The notes beneath the pieces are model-generated. The model was given only the letters and a program-made list of their open reading frames with translations, did not search any database and was not told where the DNA came from. From NCBI GenBank assembly GCA_021209875.1, contig JAGYVD010000008.1:2975501-3039500 (forward strand): DNA of 64,000 nt. The letters are read 5' to 3'. Below, piece after piece: positions 57,980 through 64,000 of this stretch (position 1 is the stretch's first letter; every line of letters starts with the position of its first letter). Both the position numbers and the translations under genes were made by a program. Source of the DNA: Rosellinia necatrix. Lineage: Eukaryota; Ascomycota; Sordariomycetes; Xylariales; Xylariaceae.

Positions 57980-59260
57980 ATGGGCCTGCGAATCGTCACT
58001 CTAGCTTTGGAATTACTGACACTTGCTGTTGAAGTGGTGGCTAGAATATGGCAGCACGCCACGCGAACAGGGACAATGTCGGTGGAAGCTTGGAAACTCA
58101 TGGCAACAAGAACCGTGAAAGATGACGCCTCGGCACGCTTTGTCTCGCGCCTGTTGATGAGGCATGCTGTACTCGTCGACAAGATGCAGCCCCTTGCAGC
58201 ATACGTAGAGCCTTTGATATCGAATTCCTTTGATTTCCTAACACATCTTACCATCTCGGGCATCGTTAGGGGAGATACCCCCGAACTATTGCATCTGACC
58301 CGACTAAGGAATCTGGCTGTGCTGGAGATCATCGAGCCGGCAGTGGATGAAGGAAGCTCATGGCGATTGACGGACTCCATCGTACGAGAATGGTCAAGAT
58401 CGCCAGACCCCTTCCCAGTCTTGAGGGTCTTGAGAGTTTGGGGGAACGATCATACCACCATGTCGTCCTTCAAGTATCTCAACGCATTCCCTTCTCTTAT
58501 CCTATACGACGTCGCTGGCAGGGATCGCGATTGGATGCGGACGGATGAAAAGTCCGTTTGGAGATCACGACGAAGAGCGTGGGAACGGAACCTAGATTCC
58601 TCTCTAATTAAGCAACGTCTCTTTTTTGAGGAATGGATTCCTCATAGCGGACAGACATCTGAACATCAGTTCAACCTTCTACGGTGGTGCGGCAGTGCTA
58701 GCCTACTCCACGCATTTCGAGAGCGCCATTCGGCGCTCACTCGTTTCCGAAGAGATGACCACAATTCATACAAAGAGGCACTGTGGCAAGAACGTGGTAT
58801 AACAGCGGCTCTAGGCAGCCCGCCCTGTGAGGTGAAGTGCCCATCTTCTCACCTGAGCCCCTCAGAATGTCTGGATAGCGAGAACCTCTGGGGGTTCCTC
58901 GTGTATTGCCACATCGGCGAACGCTTAGCAGACAAGGACTTGCTCTCGCGAGGACTCGATATCGGCGACCACGCTTTCATGTTCGATGACATCGTCCTCC
59001 CACCTCGGCCCATGCTAAACCTAATACTTGGCGATGCCGCCGACGGATCCATGGAGGGACGGAGAGGACTATTAGGGCACGAGGGGTTCGAGGCCCACTA
59101 CACGTATATCCGAGATTTCAACAGGGAAACCCGAGAAGGCTCGGAGTCATCGACGGTGGGGAGCGAGCCTACGAAACGGCCTCGGAAAAGCTCCACGGTG
59201 AATCGCGTGCCACGCAAGAAATCAAGGGACGTCTCGGGTATTCTCGACTCGTTTTGTTGA
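57980..59260 (+). CDS. Unrecognised fungal protein
   Basis: A single exon of 426 residues from the first ATG after an in-frame stop at 57971-57973. The N-terminal part is helical and hydrophobic (LALELLTLAVEVVARIW) and leads into WKLMATRTVKDDASARFVSRLLMRH. A region with leucine-rich-like strands follows (LTHLTISGI, LLHLTRLRNLAVLEIIEP, FPVLRVLRVWG, FPSLILYDVAG), suggesting a degenerate LRR-like solenoid at about 90-185. The C-terminus is basic (KRPRKSSTVNRVPRKKSR), a likely nuclear-localisation signal. Proteins of this arrangement occur in Sordariomycetes without assigned function. The first residues may come from an upstream exon, since the minisatellite and possible donor sites lie just upstream. 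Confidence 0.72.
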   Translation: MGLRIVTLALELLTLAVEVVARIWQHATRTGTMSVEAWKLMATRTVKDDASARFVSRLLMRHAVLVDKMQPLAAYVEPLISNSFDFLTHLTISGIVRGDTPELLHLTRLRNLAVLEIIEPAVDEGSSWRLTDSIVREWSRSPDPFPVLRVLRVWGNDHTTMSSFKYLNAFPSLILYDVAGRDRDWMRTDEKSVWRSRRRAWERNLDSSLIKQRLFFEEWIPHSGQTSEHQFNLLRWCGSASLLHAFRERHSALTRFRRDDHNSYKEALWQERGITAALGSPPCEVKCPSSHLSPSECLDSENLWGFLVYCHIGERLADKDLLSRGLDIGDHAFMFDDIVLPPRPMLNLILGDAADGSMEGRRGLLGHEGFEAHYTYIRDFNRETREGSESSTVGSEPTKRPRKSSTVNRVPRKKSRDVSGILDSFC

Positions 59261-59782
59261 CGTTAGGCAGGGATTCGAATGTCCTGCTAGAATTCTGGGA
59301 CTTTCGCACCTAGTCCGGGTTAGGCTACTAGAGGGGAATCAGGTAAAGCATACTCCAGGCGTAACGGGCTTTGATGAGTGGATATTATTACAATGAAGTT
59401 AATGGATAAAGGAGGGCGGGAAGCCTATAATGAGGGGGGTATATAAGACTAATTTCGCATATGGCTACGGAACATAGAGGTAGAACAAATACAAGGAAAA
59501 CGCTCTGGGACTTGAGAAGCCTAATTGCGCCTCGGTGAGGCCATTAAAACCGAGGGGGAGAAAAGCAAGTATGGTTCGAGATCCGATAGCACGAGATACG
59601 AGAATCCTGCTCTTCTCAGCGTAAAGCTTGAGAAAGCAGCACAGCGAAGCCTCCTGCCGATCTTCATTCCTCATCCGAAACAAATCACGCGCACGCACGC
59701 ATGTATATATATATATGTATATATACACGTATGCATGTCCACATGTATCTTAGCATCCACACACATCCACACACACACCCTC
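59261..59782. other. Short convergent spacer
   Basis: It holds an ATATAT run at 59704-59722 and CACACA-rich sequence near 59756-59779. No gene. Confidence 0.5.
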
Positions 59783-60985
59783 TCAAGAGCCGCGGCCCTC
59801 AGCCCACCGGCTCTCGAAGGCGTCGCGCATGGCGCCGAACGACTCGTCCTCGGGGCGGGCGTCGGCGGGCATCAGGGAGGCGTAGGCGGGCAGCAGCAGG
59901 GCCTCGTCGGCCTCGGTGTAGACGCCGCGCGCGACGTGGACGAGGTGGCCGCGCCGCGACCCGTCGGCCATCAGCAGCGCCGCCGCCGGCTGCGGCTCGA
60001 CGCCGGCCCCGCGCGCCACCTCGCCGTCGGGCACCATCGCGCTCGCCGTCCAGCTCGGCGCCACCGCGTTCGCGCGCACCGCGTCCCCCAGCCCGCGAGC
60101 CGCTAGCGACGCGTGCAGCCCGCGCATCAGCCCGAGGGCCCCGTGCTTGGCCACTGCTGTTTGAGTGGGGGGTGGGGGAGAAAGGGAGAACGAGATAGAT
60201 TAGGTCAAGTCACTAATGGGGTTTTATTTCTTTTTATTTCTTTTTTTGAAAGGGGAAAAGAAAGTTGGAGGGTTGGAGGGGAGAGGAGGGAGGGAGGGGG
60301 TTTGTATGGACGGGTGGATGGGATAGGGGGAAGGAGATTCCGGACTCACCGTAGTCGACGGCGCGGAATCGCAGCATCGCCGTCGAGGAACTGTTGATGA
60401 CGACGCTGCCGACGCCGCCGCCGGGGTTGCGCCGGATGTAGTGCACGGCGAGGGCGGCGGCGTTGATGGCGCCGCGCAGGTTGACGTCCAGCACGCGCGA
60501 GCTCGGCTCCAGCGGGTCCCCGGCGCCGTCGAGCTCCGTCGTGCCGACGTAGTCGTGGTGCGGCGCCACGCCCGCGTTCGCGAACACGTGGTCCACCCGC
60601 CCGTGCTGCGCCACCGCCGCCTTGAACACGTCCCGCAGCCCCGCCCAGTCCGTCACGCTCACCTCGTGGAACGAGAACTCGCCGGCGGAGTCCTTCTGCT
60701 GCTCTTCCGGAGGAGGCCGTGGTGGCGGCGGCTGCACGTCTGTCCCGATCACGCATGCCCCGAGGGAAAGGAGTAGCTGCACTGTGGCTAGCCCGATCCC
60801 TGAGGAACTGCCTGTGTGCGGAGAGACGGATGGATGGATGCTGTTAGCTTGGATTTGGACTTGGAATCTAGCGCCTTGTGTATAGGGGGAGGGGGAGGGG
60901 GAGGAGGGTTCCACGTACCTGTCACAATGACGACTTGGCCCTTCAAACCTGTCAAGTCGTCGTCTTTGATCACGAATTGCGCCAT
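59783..60985 (-). CDS. Short-chain dehydrogenase/reductase
   Basis: Three minus-strand exons, 60985-60919, 60811-60350 and 60156-59783, give 300 residues. The cofactor motif TGSSSGIG spans the first intron (ACA G|GC). NAG appears in DHVFANAGVAPHHD. The catalytic Ser is in VVINSSSTAML, and the YxxxK pair (DYAVAKHG) is restored only when intron 2 is removed (TAC G|CA GTG GCC AAG), which confirms the model. These enzymes use NAD(P)H to interconvert alcohols and ketones; Asp at GTDVQP after strand 2 favours NAD(H). A short Pro run after that Asp (PPPPRPPP) is an unusual insertion. The C-terminus carries a long extra tail. Coding bias is strongly GC3. The substrate cannot be told, and there is no cluster of other biosynthetic genes beside it. 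Confidence 0.88.
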
Positions 60986-62402
60986 TGTGGTGCTTGAGAT
61001 GACTTGTGTTTATTATAACTCGGCGGCACAGCTCGCGAATCTAGCACTCAAGAAAGGCAGAAAAGTACTGGGCTATAATATTGGTGGAAACCACCCGGGG
61101 TAGTCGGGTCCTACTTATAATGGTAGGCGAGAGAGAGGGGGGGAAACAATACCCATTTATCACATTTCACCCCCTCTCTCTTCTTGCTCAACCTCGGTGT
61201 TTCAGGAGATGACCTCTTGTAAAACGCGGGTTCCCTGCCGCGGCTGGGGGGATGGACGCACATAGGGAGTTGTTCCTGTTGAACACGAACATGGTTGTTA
61301 CCATGCAATACCCCTCTCTTTTACCTCACTGTGACCTTGGCTGGATGACTCTGGGCCATTATGTACCTATATCCTACACCAGCATGCTGGAGGAGTTATC
61401 GTTTAGCTCCGTAGCATTCGACAGTGGACCAGCATGTTTTATGTACGTATTTATGTGTGTCATTATTCTGGCATTTCAGCTCGGTTACTTTGGAGGCTGG
61501 ATGTCGAAGGTGGGTCATGAATACGTTAACTGGCAAAGCTTTCCAACAACACAGATCGGTAGTACATGCCAAACTTGTTATTAACATTATGTATAGTCAC
61601 CTAGCACATATGTTAGAAGTGTATGTTGGATATCTATTCCCTTTTTTTTTTTTTTCTTGAAATGTATTGTTAGCTAATATGTCAATAAACCTTTTCGACG
61701 TCATTCGCTTCATCAGATTACTGTTCATGCATACGCTTGGCGTTTTCCCCTTCCCCGCCACGAGCGGGCAGAAGAACGGGCCCCGGCTCATGACCAAGCG
61801 TACATCTACCCATAAATACGGATGCTCGCTTAGTATGGAACATCTTATCGCTAGTTTGTGGGGTTGAGACGAATGATAGACCTGGAGTCAAGTAACACGA
61901 TGAGCTTAGCCAAATTCTTCTTTTTCTTGCCATCTATGGCATGGTGATGGGGTTGATGACTTAAGCAGCGAGACTGGGTTTTAGACTTGTAAAGGACGAT
62001 AAAACCCGATAGATGTATATGACAGCTGATTAGGAACCAATAATTGCACCTAGAAGAGGGAGGTTACTCTATATTTTGTTTATGTTTCCATATATATGAC
62101 TAACCCCATAGGGTACATGGAACCTGGCAATCCATCTGCTAGGCTCGTTATGCATGCTAAGCACTATTGTACAAGGGACGACAACACCTGATGCTCCATT
62201 CCGATGTGATAGTTCCGATGGCTTTGCCGCCTTTCCCGGGCTCGGATATACTCGGCGATATTATAGCGCCCTGCCGAGTCCTGATCGGGATCGGGGAGCA
62301 AACCGTACCATCCTGTAGCCCCTTGTCAAGCCTCCATGCTTCGGGAATCAAACACTCTACCAAGCTCAAATACTAGTTCACACAAATAGCGCTTGTTTGT
62401 CT
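60986..62402. other. Spacer before the NACHT-type gene
   Basis: No supportable gene. Short plus-strand frames at 61252-61584 and 61424-61660 have no features. Confidence 0.5.
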
Positions 62403-64000
62403 CTATTCTGAGCCGGACTCACTCCCGAGCCAATATCCTGCCACACCGTTTCTCGACGTGTTGGATTCGTGGTCATTTCCTCGTCTAACCCAATACTCTC
62501 TCTGTGTTGAAGTTTCATTGCTATCATGGGGGGGTGGTAACGAAACCGGCTTGCCCATGTGCTGTTCAAATAGCTCGAGTAGCTGAGCATATCCTGCATT
62601 CATCGCCAAGTCCCAGGCCGAGTAGCCGTTATAGGACTCATGACAGTCATATCCGTTTCGTAATAGTGTTTTAAATACCCCTAAGTGAGGGCCGAAAAGA
62701 TCTTCGTATCCATAAATCTCCGGAATAATCAGACAGCCCTCTAAAGCCGCAATCACAAGAGGCATCTCGTTGTCATTATTGTTGTCTTTCTGCGAGTCGG
62801 ATCCCTGCAGGCGCATTTCCAAGTACTGATGAACACCACATATTGCCATTACGTGTAGAAAGGACGAGTCGGGGATGTGAAGAATAAAAGATGATGACCA
62901 ATGACCGTCCTGAAGAGTACCACAACGACCCGCAAAGGTAGCACCGGGCGTAGTAGAAGATTTGGCGAGGAGTGTGGCAATATCGTCTAATCTATCAAGC
63001 AAAAGCATCACCTCTTGTACCTGCTCCTCCTTGGAACAGGCATCGAGAGACCTCTTAGCATATTTGATCGCCATCCATATGTGAAAGCCCATATTTTTCG
63101 CGGATAGTGAAGCAGGGCTGAGGCTCTTTAGTTCTAGTATATGTGCCTTAAAAAGGGCCAGATGAGGGTCAAATGGGGTTTCGTGGACTGACACGAGCAT
63201 TGACCATACTCCAGGGCTTTGGATGTTGTCTCGAATAGTTCTGTGGATATATTGGATCTCTAGGTTAGCCACCGGGAAATAGATATCTTCGTCGTCGCCC
63301 TGGAGAACGTTTGGATTGTCGGAGCTGGAGTTTATTGTGATGTTTAACGCTGGCTCGTCATCACTTGGGAAGCGAGTGATAGGAAGGGAGATATCTAGCA
63401 GACTACGGCACTGATCACGCAGCTTTCTTCTCATCCGCCTACGTAGAGAGGTCTGAGACTTGTAGGATATTGGCCTTAATGGTGAACTTATAGCCAGGTC
63501 TGCTTCCTCGAGATCTGCTAACCCAACACGCTGCAGAGTCGGCGACTCATCGCAAGCCCTGACAAGTTGGAATAGTCGAGATGCTTGGTCGAGGTCCTCT
63601 TTGCTTAGATTCTCTAGAGTCATTGTGTACAGGTCTTCGAGATTAGTAGGGAACTTTTCGAGTTGGTCTTGGAGACCCGGAACCCCACTTCCTTTGGTCA
63701 CCCCTTCAAGGAGGTATTGGACGACAAGATAGGTCCAAAGAAAAACACCCCCTGCCTTCTTACAAAGTGTCTCCAACAGCTTCTGCGCGCCGAAAGGATC
63801 TCCCATTTGTAACTTGGCAAAGGCATCATTAGCGGTGAGTTTAGACATGACGAAAAGCTTGATGTCATCAGCAGAAAGATCATGGAGCTGCAGACTCGGT
63901 CGATTCTTGAATGCGACCTTGAAGCTCTTCCACGAACGACTTGCAACACACAGTTTCAAATTTTCCGTGTTCTCCGCGACCCCCTCTATCAACTCTATTA
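62403..64000 (-). CDS. NACHT-type NLR-like protein, C-terminal part (5' end outside window)
   Basis: The frame is open from the right edge to a stop at 62403, giving more than 530 residues of C-terminal sequence; the N-terminus and any P-loop lie beyond 64000. The visible start NLKLCVASRSWKSFKVAF, then LQLHDLSADDIKLFV, and AGGVFLWTYLVVQYLLEG with LPxNLEDLYTMTLE-like spacing (LEKFPTNLEDLYTMTL) are the signature of the ARC-like region after a fungal NACHT domain. A winged-helix-like region follows (ASRLFQLVRACDES, IQYIHRTIRDNI). The C-terminus has one or two ankyrin-like elements (YSAWDLAMNAGYAQLLELF). Fungal proteins of this class often carry a HET, HeLo or other effector domain at the N-terminus. 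No intron is visible in this part. Confidence 0.85.
   Translation of the reverse strand, partial: IELIEGVAENTENLKLCVASRSWKSFKVAFKNRPSLQLHDLSADDIKLFVMSKLTANDAFAKLQMGDPFGAQKLLETLCKKAGGVFLWTYLVVQYLLEGVTKGSGVPGLQDQLEKFPTNLEDLYTMTLENLSKEDLDQASRLFQLVRACDESPTLQRVGLADLEEADLAISSPLRPISYKSQTSLRRRMRRKLRDQCRSLLDISLPITRFPSDDEPALNITINSSSDNPNVLQGDDEDIYFPVANLEIQYIHRTIRDNIQSPGVWSMLVSVHETPFDPHLALFKAHILELKSLSPASLSAKNMGFHIWMAIKYAKRSLDACSKEEQVQEVMLLLDRLDDIATLLAKSSTTPGATFAGRCGTLQDGHWSSSFILHIPDSSFLHVMAICGVHQYLEMRLQGSDSQKDNNNDNEMPLVIAALEGCLIIPEIYGYEDLFGPHLGVFKTLLRNGYDCHESYNGYSAWDLAMNAGYAQLLELFEQHMGKPVSLPPPHDSNETSTQREYWVRRGNDHESNTSRNGVAGYWLGSESGSE

Overview
The window is nuclear DNA from a filamentous ascomycete (Pezizomycotina), most likely a Sordariomycete. 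The reasons are short spliceosomal introns with GTANGT-type donors and CTAAC/CTGAC-like branch sites, a HET-domain gene and a NACHT-type gene, an ApsB/Mto1-type MTOC protein, a type I metacaspase with a Pro/Gln-rich prodomain, and a tRNA-Cys gene with a short intron. Gene density is low. Long AT-rich or microsatellite-rich spacers separate the genes, and I see no intact transposon, rRNA gene, CRISPR array or operon.

Left part (1-20 kb). A Whi5/Nrm1-family G1/S repressor (2.1-3.2 kb, +) is followed by a repeat-bearing spacer. Next comes a small secreted GH16-like protein whose catalytic motif looks degraded (6.5-7.2 kb, -). A 1,006-residue HET-ankyrin protein (10.4-13.4 kb, +) lies next to the relic of an FAD-dependent monooxygenase (14.2-14.7 kb, -). 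A four-exon polytopic membrane protein of unknown function occupies 16.4-19.3 kb. This part looks accessory: gene-poor, with a pseudogene and an allorecognition-type gene.

Middle (20-38 kb). It holds an intron-containing tRNA-Cys(GCA), a mucin-like single-pass membrane protein (21.9-24.0 kb, -), an unrecognised protein (28.3-30.5 kb, +), and a seven-exon metacaspase (35.9-37.8 kb, +). Spacers carry (ACAT)n, (CT)n and (CA)n runs and many copies of palindromic TACCTAGGTA-like motifs.

Right part (39-56 kb) is a conserved housekeeping block. It contains an ApsB/Mto1 coiled-coil MTOC protein (-), an FBXO21-like F-box/SirB1/YccV protein (+), the Utp22/Nrap ribosome-biogenesis factor (-), and mitochondrial succinyl-CoA:3-ketoacid CoA-transferase (+). 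They lie in alternating convergent and divergent pairs.

The right end (56-64 kb) is accessory again. It has a pair of 95-bp direct repeats around an AT-rich core, an unrecognised protein, a short-chain dehydrogenase, and the C-terminal part of a NACHT-type protein running off the edge.

No complete new multi-gene system is evident. The leads most worth checking are: a metacaspase intron that is open in frame and would encode a hydrophobic helix if retained; a strong hairpin in another metacaspase intron; the monooxygenase relic; the 95-bp direct-repeat pair; the GH16-like protein with altered catalytic residues; and the two allorecognition-type genes near opposite ends.
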